This document shows positions 16,744 to 23,898 of a DNA stretch of 25,066 nucleotides, one piece after another. Each line of letters starts with the position of its first letter. Position 1 is the first letter of the stretch. A program made the translations under genes and the position numbers. The notes under the pieces were generated by a model, which did not search any database, was not told the origin of the DNA, and was given only the letters and a program-made list of their open reading frames with translations. The stretch comes from Deltaproteobacteria bacterium (GTDB taxonomy: Bacteria; Desulfobacterota; Syntrophia; Syntrophales; Smithellaceae). Location: assembly GCA_009668925.1 (NCBI GenBank), contig SBEK01000041.1:1-25066 (forward strand), written 5' to 3'.

Positions 16744-16974
16744 GTGGAAATAGGTAAATTTACTGAGCTTGAAGATAAAATTAAACAAATTGTCAGTGAA
16801 CAGGTATTTCTTAAGAAGCAGATTTCGATATTGGAGGAAGCATTAAAAAATAAAGAATCGGAGATAGAAGAATACAAGGGCAAACTTAAAGTATTGGATG
16901 AGGAAAGGAACAGCGTACGCGCAAGGGTGGATTCACTGCTTGATTTACTTGCAGATATAGAGGTGGTTAAATAA
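16744..16974 (+). CDS. zapB: ZapB-like coiled-coil cell division protein
   Basis: A 76-residue protein that is almost entirely coiled coil, rich in Lys, Glu, Ile and Leu, with heptad-like spacing from about residue 5 to 68. By size, composition and its place directly before zapA I assign it to the ZapB family, which links the Z-ring to the chromosome through MatP/ZapA in other bacteria. Coiled coils are easily mistaken for one another, so the assignment rests mainly on context. The start is GTG 16744 after an AAAAAAGGA ribosome site. The gene is clearly more AT-rich than dusB upstream, which fits its Lys/Glu/Ile codons and does not by itself suggest transfer. Confidence 0.7.
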   Translation: MEIGKFTELEDKIKQIVSEQVFLKKQISILEEALKNKESEIEEYKGKLKVLDEERNSVRARVDSLLDLLADIEVVK

Positions 16975-16992
16975 GCTTCCAGGGCGTGGGTA

Positions 16993-17271
16993 TTGAAAAA
17001 GCGTTACGACATTACGATTTTAGGACAGGAACTTGCGGTTTTGAGTGATGCGGGAGATGAACAAGTGGCCAATGTTGTCCGGTGCGTCAATGAAAGAATT
17101 GAAGATATCATGCGGCGAAGCGACGGACTCCGGGCACTGGACGCGGCTATCCTGGCGGCTTTAAACATTACAGAAGATTTTTTGAAGTTAAAGGGAGTTA
17201 ATCAGGACCTGTTTGATCAACTGGAGTACAGGTCCGAAAAGTTGATTCAACTGATTGAAAACGCAAGTTAA
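16993..17271 (+). CDS. zapA: Cell division protein ZapA
   Basis: A 92-residue ZapA homologue that should bind FtsZ and bundle its filaments at midcell. The N-terminal beta segment (KRYDITILGQELAVLSDAGDE) is the typical FtsZ-binding head, followed by a long helix with VANVVRCVNERIEDI, the ALDAAILAALNI central block and a C-terminal coiled coil. The start is TTG 16993, 18 nt after the zapB stop, with AGGG further upstream; no better start exists in frame. The 6S RNA begins within about 15 nt of its stop, the same zapA-ssrS order known from enterobacteria. Confidence 0.9.
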   Translation: MKKRYDITILGQELAVLSDAGDEQVANVVRCVNERIEDIMRRSDGLRALDAAILAALNITEDFLKLKGVNQDLFDQLEYRSEKLIQLIENAS

Positions 17272-17283
17272 TTAAAAGGCTGT

Positions 17284-17477
17284 TTACCCCTGCGATGTGC
17301 GTGATTGTCATTTGTTTTTGAGCCAACACTTTGAACCTGGGGCCTATACTTGTTTGCGGTGTGCATGCCCGCCTCATCCGTTTTTGCGGGTGGCGGGAAG
17401 CCTGAAACAGACAAAACCGGGCGCCCACTTATTAAAAGGTTCAAAATACTGATTAACACGGCATAGGCGGGGGTTTC
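17284..17477 (+). ncRNA. ssrS: 6S RNA (regulator of sigma-70 RNA polymerase)
   Basis: 6S RNA mimics an open promoter and sequesters housekeeping RNA polymerase. The sequence folds into one long hairpin with a central bubble. The closing stem is formed by CCCCTGC (17287-17293) with the GCGGGGG-type 3' end (17467-17473), continued by ATG/CAT and CGTG/CACG. The second stem is exact, TTTGAACC (17330-17337) with GGTTCAAA (17438-17445). The terminal hairpin is CCCGCCTCATCCG (17368-17380) with GCGGGTGGCGGG up to 17397. The zapA-ssrS position is conserved in many proteobacteria. Ends are approximate, and processing from a zapBA transcript is possible. No convincing promoter of its own was found. Confidence 0.85.
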
Positions 17478-17539
17478 TTTATCCCATCGTCCGTCTACTC
17501 ATCCATTACCCGGTTTAAAAAAATTTACAAACAATGAAT

Positions 17540-17574
17540 CCTTCGGCAAGGCAGTCTTCATGTCCGCCGGAAGG
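17540..17574 (+). other. Hairpin overlapping the upstream part of the rny promoter
   Basis: CCTTCGGC (17540-17547) can pair with GCCGGAAGG (17566-17574) with a single bulge and an 18-nt loop. It is followed only by TTTAAAT, so it is a poor intrinsic terminator. It covers the expected -35 position of the rny promoter and might act as a late terminator for the 6S transcript or as a binding site; its role is not settled. Confidence 0.35.
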
Positions 17575-17586
17575 TTTAAATATAAT
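17557..17586 (+). promoter_or_regulatory. Putative promoter of rny
   Basis: A perfect TATAAT (17581-17586) preceded by AAA, with a poor -35 (TTCATG, 17557-17562) at 18-nt spacing. The predicted leader to rny is about 80 nt. The weak -35 suggests that an activator may help or that initiation is weak. Confidence 0.5.
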
Positions 17587-17672
17587 CCTGTGGAAGCTTT
17601 GAGCTGTCATTTTGAGGGAAGACGGATTCAGAAGGCAGCCGCCTTCGACGGGATAAAAGAGGAGGAATTAAC

Positions 17673-19238
17673 ATGTTAAACGGCGGTTTGTATGTCCTGT
17701 TTATAGTCGTGGCGGTTTTGGCGGGCGCGGTTGTCGGTTATGTTCTGAAACAAATATTTACCGCGAAGAAAATCAAAGCATCGGAGAGTCTGGCGGCGCG
17801 CATCGTCGGCGAGTCCAAAAAAGAAGCCGAGACGATCAAAAAGGAAGCAATTTTGCAGGCGAAAGAAAATCTGCTGAAGATGAAAGCGGATTTTGATCGT
17901 GAAACCAAAGAAGTGAAAAGTGACCTGGAAGGGCTGGAGCGTAAAATCCGGGCCAAGGAAGAAAATCTGGATAAACGGATTGACACGTTGTCGCAAAAAG
18001 AAACGGCCATTGAGGGCCGTGACAAATCTTTGGTCCAGAAAGAACATGCCCTGGAGGAAAAACACAGGCGTTTGGACGCCCTGGTGGAAGAACAAAAAGA
18101 CAAATTGGAAAAGATTGCCGGCATTACACCCGATGAGGCAAAGAACATCCTCATCCAATCCATGGAATCGGAGGCCAAGCGCGATGCGGCGGGCATTGTC
18201 CGGAAAATCGAGGAAGAGGCCAAACTCACGGCGGATCGGAAGGCGCGGGAAATTATTGCCTACTCCATTCAGCGGTATGCCGGGGACTACGTCGCGGAGC
18301 ATACGGTATCCGTGGTCAACCTCCCCAGCGAGGAAATGAAGGGCCGCATCATCGGACGTGAAGGCCGCAATATCCGGGCGATTGAGGCGGCGACGGGCAT
18401 TGATCTGATTGTCGACGATACGCCGGAAGCAGTGGTTCTGTCGAGCTTCGATCCGGTAAGGAGGGAGGTCGCCCGCATTTCACTGGAGCGGCTTATTCAG
18501 GACGGCCGGATTCATCCCGGCCGCATTGAAGACATCGTCCGGAAGGTGGAAAAAGAGGTCGAGCAAATCATCCGGGAAACGGGAGAAAAGGCCTCCTTCG
18601 ATTGCGGGGTTCACGATATCCATCCGGAAATCATCAATATGCTGGGCGCGTTGAAGTACCGAACCAGTTATTCACAAAACGTTCTGCAGCACTCGATCGA
18701 CGTGGCGTATCTCACGGGGCTCATGGCCGCCGAACTGAAGATGAATATCAAGGAAGCCAAACGTGCGGGGCTTCTGCACGATATCGGCAAGGCCGTAGAC
18801 CATAAAATTGAAGGAACGCATGCGGCCATCGGCGCCGACTTTGCCAAACGCTTCGGCGAGAACCCGCGCATTGTCCAGGCGATCGCCACGCACCACGATG
18901 ACGGACGCAACAACACCCTCCTGGGTGTGCTGGTGCAGGCGGCCGATACGCTGTCCGCAGCCCGGCCGGGGGCGCGCCGCGAAATGCTGGAGACCTACGT
19001 ACAGCGCCTGGAAGAGCTGGAAAAAATCGCCCATTCATTCAACGGCGTGGATAAGTGTTTTGCGATTCAGGCGGGGCGTGAAATACGCATCATGGTCGAA
19101 AATGAAAAAATCTCGGATAATGACACCGTCATGCTGTGCAACGACATTATCAAAAAGATTGAAAATGAACTGACGTATCCGGGGCAGATCAAGGTAACGG
19201 TCATCCGGGAAACCCGCGTGTCTAATTTTGCGAAGTAA
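17673..19238 (+). CDS. rny: Ribonuclease Y
   Basis: RNase Y is a membrane-bound endoribonuclease that starts mRNA decay. The 521-residue protein has the standard order: an N-terminal membrane helix (about residues 5-25), a long Lys/Glu-rich coiled coil (about 30-195), a KH domain with [12 protein letters not shown] at about 224-235, and an HD domain with [14 protein letters not shown] and LLHDIGKA, whose metal-binding His-Asp is H369-D370. The C-terminal domain closes with the usual [12 protein letters not shown] strong GAGGAGGAA ribosome site precedes the ATG. The ymdB-like gene follows after 21 nt, an adjacency also found in Bacillus (ymdA-ymdB). Confidence 0.96.
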   Translation: MLNGGLYVLFIVVAVLAGAVVGYVLKQIFTAKKIKASESLAARIVGESKKEAETIKKEAILQAKENLLKMKADFDRETKEVKSDLEGLERKIRAKEENLDKRIDTLSQKETAIEGRDKSLVQKEHALEEKHRRLDALVEEQKDKLEKIAGITPDEAKNILIQSMESEAKRDAAGIVRKIEEEAKLTADRKAREIIAYSIQRYAGDYVAEHTVSVVNLPSEEMKGRIIGREGRNIRAIEAATGIDLIVDDTPEAVVLSSFDPVRREVARISLERLIQDGRIHPGRIEDIVRKVEKEVEQIIRETGEKASFDCGVHDIHPEIINMLGALKYRTSYSQNVLQHSIDVAYLTGLMAAELKMNIKEAKRAGLLHDIGKAVDHKIEGTHAAIGADFAKRFGENPRIVQAIATHHDDGRNNTLLGVLVQAADTLSAARPGARREMLETYVQRLEELEKIAHSFNGVDKCFAIQAGREIRIMVENEKISDNDTVMLCNDIIKKIENELTYPGQIKVTVIRETRVSNFAK

Positions 19239-19259
19239 ACCGCGCGGGAGCAGGGGAAT

Positions 19260-20045
19260 ATGAAGATCCTTTTTATCGGCGATATCGTGGGAAAGCCGGG
19301 GCGCAGAGCGGTTAAGGAACTGTTGCCTTCGCTTATCGGCAACCGCGGCATCGACATGGTGATCGCCAACTGCGAGAATGCGGCGTCCGGCTTCGGCGTC
19401 ACCCGGGACATTGTCGAAGAGCTTTACGAGGCGCACATCGATATTCTGACTTCCGGAAATCACATCTGGGACAAGAAAGAAGTCCTCGAGTTTATCGGGG
19501 ATTATGAAACCCTGCTGCGGCCCGCCAATTACCCGCCTTCAGTGCCGGGGAAAGGTTCCGTGCTGATGCCAACGCCGGCGGGCGACTATGTGGGGGTGTT
19601 GAATCTGGCCGGACGCATTTTTATGCAGCCCATGGACTGCCCGTTTGTAGCGGCGAAAAGAGAAATCGCGCGGCTGAAAACCAGAACCAATGTCGTCATC
19701 GTCGATATCCATGCGGAGGCGACGTCGGAGAAAAAGGCCCTGGGCTGGTATCTGGACGGCGAGGTGTCCGCGGTGCTGGGCACGCATACCCATGTGCAGA
19801 CGGCGGATGATGAAATCCTGCCGGGCGGCGCGGCTTATATCAGCGATGTCGGGATGACCGGGCCGTTCGACTCCGTGATCGGCATCAGAAAAGATACCAT
19901 CATCGAGAAATTCCTGACCCAGATGCCCTATAGATTTGATGTCGCCAAAGGCGATATTCGCCTGCAGGGAGTTCTTCTGGATATCGATGCGCAAAGCGGC
20001 AAAGCCCTGGCCGTCGAGAGGATCAGCGTCAGGCTCAAAGAATAG
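19260..20045 (+). CDS. ymdB: YmdB-type metallophosphoesterase (TIGR00282 family)
   Basis: A 261-residue calcineurin-like phosphodiesterase. The Bacillus homologue YmdB hydrolyses 2',3'-cyclic nucleotides and affects RNase Y-dependent gene expression. Metal-site motifs are FIGDIVGKPGR (residues 5-15), ANCENAASGFG (near 39), TSGNHIWDKKE (near 65) and the C-terminal VDIHAEATSEK and LGTHTHVQTADDEILPGG. All expected metal ligands (Asp, Glu, Asn, His) appear to be present. It lies 21 nt after rny and 17 nt before tyrS, so an rny-ymdB-tyrS transcript ending at the terminator 21383-21410 is likely. The direct partner relation with RNase Y is family knowledge from Firmicutes, not shown for this group. 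Confidence 0.92.
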   Translation: MKILFIGDIVGKPGRRAVKELLPSLIGNRGIDMVIANCENAASGFGVTRDIVEELYEAHIDILTSGNHIWDKKEVLEFIGDYETLLRPANYPPSVPGKGSVLMPTPAGDYVGVLNLAGRIFMQPMDCPFVAAKREIARLKTRTNVVIVDIHAEATSEKKALGWYLDGEVSAVLGTHTHVQTADDEILPGGAAYISDVGMTGPFDSVIGIRKDTIIEKFLTQMPYRFDVAKGDIRLQGVLLDIDAQSGKALAVERISVRLKE

Positions 20046-20062
20046 AAAAAACGGAGGGACCC

Positions 20063-21349
20063 ATGAAGAGCGCTTACGAAATTCTGAAGGAAAGAGGTTT
20101 TGTCGAACAGATCACCGACGAGGCCTTGATTACCGAGCTCTTCGACCGTGGACCCGTGACCTGCTATATCGGCTTTGATCCCACCGCCGCGAGTCTTCAT
20201 ATCGGAAGCCTGGTGCCCATTATGGCTCTGGCGCATATGCAAAAAGCCGGCAACCGCCCCATTGCGCTGGTGGGCGGCGGTACGGCGATGATCGGCGACC
20301 CCAGCGGCAAGACGGAAATGCGCCAGATTCTGACCCGCGAACAAATCGATTACAATGCCGAGTGCCTGGGCAAACAGCTCTCCCGCTATATCGATTTTTC
20401 CGAAGGCCGGGCCCTTTTGCTCAACAATGCCGACTGGCTCACCAAAATCAACTATATTGAATTTCTCCGCGACATCGGGCGGCATTTCAGCGTGAACAGG
20501 ATGCTCGCGGCCGAAAGCTACAAGATCCGGCTGGAGAAGGGGCTCAACTTCATCGAGTTCAATTATATGCTGCTGCAGGGCTATGACTTTCTTTATCTGT
20601 TCTCGCATTACGGCTGCGCCCTGCAGATGGGCGGCAATGATCAATGGGGCAATATGCTGGCCGGCACCGAATTGATCCGCAAAGTCGAAGCCAAAGACGC
20701 CCAGGCGGTGACGTTTCCGCTCATCACGACGTCGCTGGGCCAGAAGATGGGAAAGACGGAAAAAGGAACCATCTGGCTCGACGGAGCCCTGACCAAGCCT
20801 TACGAATATTACCAGTACTGGGTCAACTGCGACGATGCGGATGTCGAAAGATTCCTCAAGCTCTTTACTTATCTGCCGCTGGACGAAATCGCCGCAGTCC
20901 AAACGCTGGCCGACGCCCGGCTGAATATGGCGAAGACGGTTCTGGCCTACGAGGCGACAAAAGTTACCCACGGGGCGGAAGCGGCGAAAGCCGCCTGGCG
21001 CGCTTCGATGGAAGCCTTCCATGCGCGTCCGGTGGATGCGGATCTGTTTCCCGCCAGCGATATTCCGCGCGAAGCGATGCCGGCCGACACATCCGCGATT
21101 CCGCGCTACGCGGTCTCCCGCTCCGACCTGGCCGCGGGTATTTTGATCGCCTCCGCCTGTGCGAAGTCCGGACTCACACAGTCCATGTCGGAAGCCAAAC
21201 GCCTCATAGAGCAGGGCGGAATCTATATCGGCGAGCGGCAGGTCAAATCCATCGATGAGAAACTGTCCGCCGATGATTTCGGCGCTGTTCATGAACTCCG
21301 CGTCCGCAAGGGAAAGAAAAAATATCTGATTATTGAAATAGAAGATTAG
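20063..21349 (+). CDS. tyrS: Tyrosyl-tRNA synthetase
   Basis: TyrS charges tRNA-Tyr. The 428-residue protein has the class I signature HIGS at residues 46-49 (within GFDPTAASLHIGS), a tyrosine-pocket region with NYMLLQGYDFLYL, the GGNDQWGNMLAG motif, and a KMSKS equivalent KMGKT at 228-232. The C-terminal part carries an S4-like RNA-binding domain (SEAKRLIEQGGIYIGERQV). The length is that of the bacterial TyrS group with the S4 tail. A GGAGG ribosome site precedes the ATG. No T-box or other leader is present, in line with a non-Firmicute and with its place inside an operon. Confidence 0.96.
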   Translation: MKSAYEILKERGFVEQITDEALITELFDRGPVTCYIGFDPTAASLHIGSLVPIMALAHMQKAGNRPIALVGGGTAMIGDPSGKTEMRQILTREQIDYNAECLGKQLSRYIDFSEGRALLLNNADWLTKINYIEFLRDIGRHFSVNRMLAAESYKIRLEKGLNFIEFNYMLLQGYDFLYLFSHYGCALQMGGNDQWGNMLAGTELIRKVEAKDAQAVTFPLITTSLGQKMGKTEKGTIWLDGALTKPYEYYQYWVNCDDADVERFLKLFTYLPLDEIAAVQTLADARLNMAKTVLAYEATKVTHGAEAAKAAWRASMEAFHARPVDADLFPASDIPREAMPADTSAIPRYAVSRSDLAAGILIASACAKSGLTQSMSEAKRLIEQGGIYIGERQVKSIDEKLSADDFGAVHELRVRKGKKKYLIIEIED

Positions 21350-21362
21350 GCTATAGTCTATT

Positions 21363-21434
21363 AGACTGTTAGGTTATTTTGTGGGGCGCGTTTGCGCCCC
21401 TTTTTCTTTCTAATAGTCTACAGCCTAACAGCCT
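21363..21434. repeat. Imperfect inverted repeat flanking the tyrS terminator, with 7-nt-type tandem units
   Basis: AGACTGTTAGG (21363-21373) and CCTAACAGCCT (21424-21434) are inverse complements with one mismatch and lie symmetrically around the GC-rich terminator. The right arm continues as short tandem units of the type CAGCCTA (CTACAGCCTAACAGCCTACAGCCT, about 21418-21441). The left arm contains related units (TAGTCTATTAGACTG). This looks like a small repetitive intergenic element, but copy number elsewhere cannot be judged here. Confidence 0.6.
21383..21410 (+). terminator. Intrinsic terminator after tyrS
   Basis: A perfect 7-bp GC stem GGGGCGC (21383-21389) and GCGCCCC (21394-21400) with a GTTT loop, directly followed by TTTTTCTTTC. 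It should end the zapB-to-tyrS or rny-to-tyrS transcript. Confidence 0.92.
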
Positions 21435-21451
21435 ACAGCCTTTATTATTCT

Positions 21452-21871
21452 TCATAGGAACGGCAGCGGCTTGTCCAGCCGGTAGACCAGAGACTGGCAT
21501 GTCGCCAGAAGGGTTCCTAAGTCGTCGGTGGCGCGAATGTCATAAGCGGCGGTTCTTTTGGTTTTGTTGATTTCTCTGGCCTCGGCAGTGAGCCGCGATC
21601 CTTTTGCGGGCGATGCCAGGTACGTGATGTTCATGTTGAGGGCCACGGCCATCGTTCCGTGGGAATTGGAAGCCACTTCAAAAGCGGCGTCGATCAGCGA
21701 GAAAATGGCTCCGCCGTGCGCCATGCCGAACATGTTTTCCAGATCCTGGGTAAAATGCATTTCGACCCGGGCATAGCCTTCCTCTGCATCCAGCAGCTTC
21801 AACCCGAATTTTTTGCCGAACGGCTCCTTTTCGATCTGCCGGAATATCGCCTGCCTTATTTTTTCATCCAT
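21452..21871 (-). CDS. PaaI-family hotdog-fold thioesterase
   Basis: A 139-residue single-domain hotdog protein that should hydrolyse an acyl-CoA thioester. The key motif is ENMFGMAHGGAIFSLIDAAF at about residues 45-64, with HGG at 52-54 and a candidate catalytic Asp at D61, followed by the NITYLASPAKG strand-turn and the KTKRTAAYDIRATDD segment. Phenylacetyl-CoA, hydroxybenzoyl-CoA or a medium-chain acyl-CoA are all possible substrates; the sequence does not decide. It lies downstream of the ABC binding-protein gene on the same strand, but a terminator separates them, so it is probably transcribed on its own. The leader between terminator and ATG is only about 55 nt. Confidence 0.9.
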   Translation of the reverse strand: MDEKIRQAIFRQIEKEPFGKKFGLKLLDAEEGYARVEMHFTQDLENMFGMAHGGAIFSLIDAAFEVASNSHGTMAVALNMNITYLASPAKGSRLTAEAREINKTKRTAAYDIRATDDLGTLLATCQSLVYRLDKPLPFL

Positions 21872-21927
21872 GAGGGCCCTCCGAAAGGAATATGGAAGGT
21901 TTATAACCGATGGGCGGCAGTCCTGTC

Positions 21928-21957
21928 AAAAAGAAAAGGGCCTCCCGGAGGAGGCCC
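21928..21957 (-). terminator. Intrinsic terminator of the ABC binding-protein gene
   Basis: Read leftward, a perfect 8-bp stem GGGCCTCC/GGAGGCCC (21957-21950 and 21945-21938) with a 4-nt loop is followed by TTTTCTTTTT (plus-strand AAAAAGAAAA, 21928-21937). It lies about 60 nt after the stop of the binding-protein gene. Confidence 0.9.
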
Positions 21958-22015
21958 TGATTGATGCTGTTTCGCGGTCATTATATGCTAATGCCTTGAC
22001 CGTCAGACTGGTACA

Positions 22016-23470
22016 TTATTCGCCCCAGTCGTTCTTGCCCTTGCAGCGGTCCAATTTCTGATCCATCCACGGAAGGATCTTTGCCGCAGGAACCTTGAAG
22101 ACCGGTCCCGTATAAGAGGCGCCTTTGAACCAATAGAAGGGGGGAATATTCATGGAAACCTTCTGCTGTTCCGGCGGCACATATTCGGTCACGCCCAGAT
22201 CCATGATGGCTTTGTGGTCGCAGGCCCGCATTTTGACGACCTTGCCGTTGATGTATTCGAAACTGTCATTCTCCCAGACTTTAATGATTTTTTCCGGATC
22301 GAGGCTCTTTGCTCTTTCCAGAACGCTCATGGCCCAGTAGGTGGTCATGACCCAGCCGGCGGCATTGGCCGTGAAGTGCTGAAAGGCGATGCTGCTGTAT
22401 GGAGGCGTCTTCCACTTCTTCTGCTGTTCCTTCCACATGGTGTAGACCCTGATTTGATCCTTCGTTTTGAAGAAGGGGGTGGAATCATAATAGGCGCTGA
22501 TGTTGACAAGGCCTTTGGTTCCCTCGACGCCCGTTTCATGGAGATAGTTGGGCTCATCCACATAAATATTCGCAAAAGGCAGCATGATGCCCATCTGGCG
22601 GGCCTGCTTCAGCAGGTTTCCGGCATCGGGGAGCCAGTCGCCCGTGAAGATGACTTCGGCGCCGGAGGCTTTGACTTTGCTGAGATAAGGGGCATAGTCC
22701 GTGAGGAACAGTTTGTGAAAATCTTCGCCGACAATCTGTGCGTCAGGGTAATACTCTTTGAGCCCCGCCTTGAAATCTTCCGCGAGCTGGTGTCCAAAGG
22801 CATAGTCCTGATTGAGAATGTAGAATTTCTTTTCTTTCTTACGGATCTGTCCGTAGTAATAAGCCATGCCGCGGGAAACAGCAGCGGTGGAGAAGGTGGC
22901 ATGGAAAGAATAGGGTGAGAAATTGACGGCATCCTGAAGATCATCGGACATACACGTGGCGTTAATGGCGATTATCTTGTATTTTTTGGCCGTTTCATTG
23001 ATGACTTTCATGAAATGGCTGCCATCGGTGCCCCAGAAAAAATGCACTTTTTCCTGCAGCGCCATCCGCTCGGTGATTTTTTTGCACTGATCCATTTTCG
23101 ACATGTGGTCGGCTTTGATGACTTCGATCAGCTTCTTTTTGCCGTCCACCATAATACCGCCGCGCTTGTTGATGTCGTGGGCGACCCACTGCGCCATGCC
23201 AAAATAGATTTGTCCATTGTAGGCACTCGGACCGGAAAAGGCCGCGACGACGGCGATCTTAATCGTGTCCCCGGTGGGGATGACGGGATTGCCCGGATCG
23301 AAATCCGACATATCCGACACTTTTTTAGCATCGAAAGAGGCCGCAGCTTTTACGGCTTTAGCGGCTTTTTCTGCCTTGGCCGCCAGAGCGCCAGATGGAT
23401 TGAAAGCGACCCAAGACCATACCACAAGAACAAGAAATACGACCGAAAAACACTTACACATTTGCTTCAT
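22016..23470 (-). CDS. ABC transporter substrate-binding protein, branched-chain amino acid/amide type
   Basis: A 484-residue periplasmic binding protein of the LivK-like type I fold (Peripla_BP_6). A signal peptide ends near GALAA, and the mature N terminus is a Lys/Ala-rich stretch (AKAEKAAKAVKAAASFD). The binding-protein core starts at IKIAVVAAFSGPSAYNGQ and includes INKRGGIMVDGKKK, FFWGTDGSHFMKVI and QDYAFGHQLAEDFKAGLKEY. The first ATG (23479) is only 1 nt from AGGAGG, so I chose ATG 23470, with 10-nt spacing. No permease or ATPase gene is adjacent, and a strong terminator follows, so it is an orphan binding protein. Such proteins are abundant in anaerobic aromatic- and fatty-acid-degrading deltaproteobacteria; the ligand is unknown. 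Confidence 0.9.
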   Translation of the reverse strand: MKQMCKCFSVVFLVLVVWSWVAFNPSGALAAKAEKAAKAVKAAASFDAKKVSDMSDFDPGNPVIPTGDTIKIAVVAAFSGPSAYNGQIYFGMAQWVAHDINKRGGIMVDGKKKLIEVIKADHMSKMDQCKKITERMALQEKVHFFWGTDGSHFMKVINETAKKYKIIAINATCMSDDLQDAVNFSPYSFHATFSTAAVSRGMAYYYGQIRKKEKKFYILNQDYAFGHQLAEDFKAGLKEYYPDAQIVGEDFHKLFLTDYAPYLSKVKASGAEVIFTGDWLPDAGNLLKQARQMGIMLPFANIYVDEPNYLHETGVEGTKGLVNISAYYDSTPFFKTKDQIRVYTMWKEQQKKWKTPPYSSIAFQHFTANAAGWVMTTYWAMSVLERAKSLDPEKIIKVWENDSFEYINGKVVKMRACDHKAIMDLGVTEYVPPEQQKVSMNIPPFYWFKGASYTGPVFKVPAAKILPWMDQKLDRCKGKNDWGE

Positions 23471-23479
23471 CTTTTTCAT

Positions 23480-23898
23480 TCCTCCTTAGTTACTGAATTG
23501 ATGAAGCCGCAAGAAGCATGCATCTTTGAATTTCCTTGAGCCATTGCGCCAACGGAATAACGTCTGTGGGCATTGATTCCTTTCTCGCTATGAGGGGGAT
23601 ACAAGATCCATTTTTCGATTTCATCTCACGGTTTCACATTAATCGGTTACGCGGGCAGCACAATACGGGCAGGGAGCGGATTCACCAGGAAGTCAAAAGA
23701 CACTCGGCTGGAAGTTCATGCTGCCTGGTTTTTATTTTGCCAGTGTTTATTTAAAGTCAATAAGGCTGCAATATAAATTAAAGTAACGAATACCTTAATC
23801 TATATTGCCTTTTGCCTGTATCGATAAAACGTAGACCTGATCGCCGCAGATCCGCCCAATTCGGTAAAGATCCCTGTTTCTCTCGGGAGATTATCGGA
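23480..23898. other. 419-nt intergenic region between two leftward genes
   Basis: It holds the AGGAGG ribosome site of the binding-protein gene at its left end and an AT-rich palindrome at 23770-23806. A weak minus-strand promoter-like pair (TTGACT near 23760) could serve the binding-protein gene with a leader of more than 200 nt. The open frame at 23536-23754 (72 codons, plus strand) has no ribosome site or recognisable motif. No tRNA or known RNA was recognised. Confidence 0.5.
23770..23806. repeat. AT-rich inverted repeat upstream of the binding-protein gene
   Basis: AATATAAATTAAAGTA (23770-23785) and TACCTTAATCTATATT (23791-23806) pair at 14 of 16 positions around a 5-nt centre (ACGAA). 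The AT-rich stem lacks the GC core and T-run of a terminator, so an operator or transcript structure is more likely. It lies about 90 nt past the stop of the nitronate-monooxygenase-family gene and about 300 nt before the binding-protein gene. Confidence 0.6.

Noticed and set aside
19928..21292. 454-codon minus-strand open frame
   Set aside because: It is a shadow of tyrS and the end of the ymdB-like gene.
23536..23754. Possible 72-codon gene in the long intergenic region
   Set aside because: There is no ribosome site, no family resemblance, and the composition (Cys/His/Arg scatter) looks random; a degraded remnant cannot be excluded.
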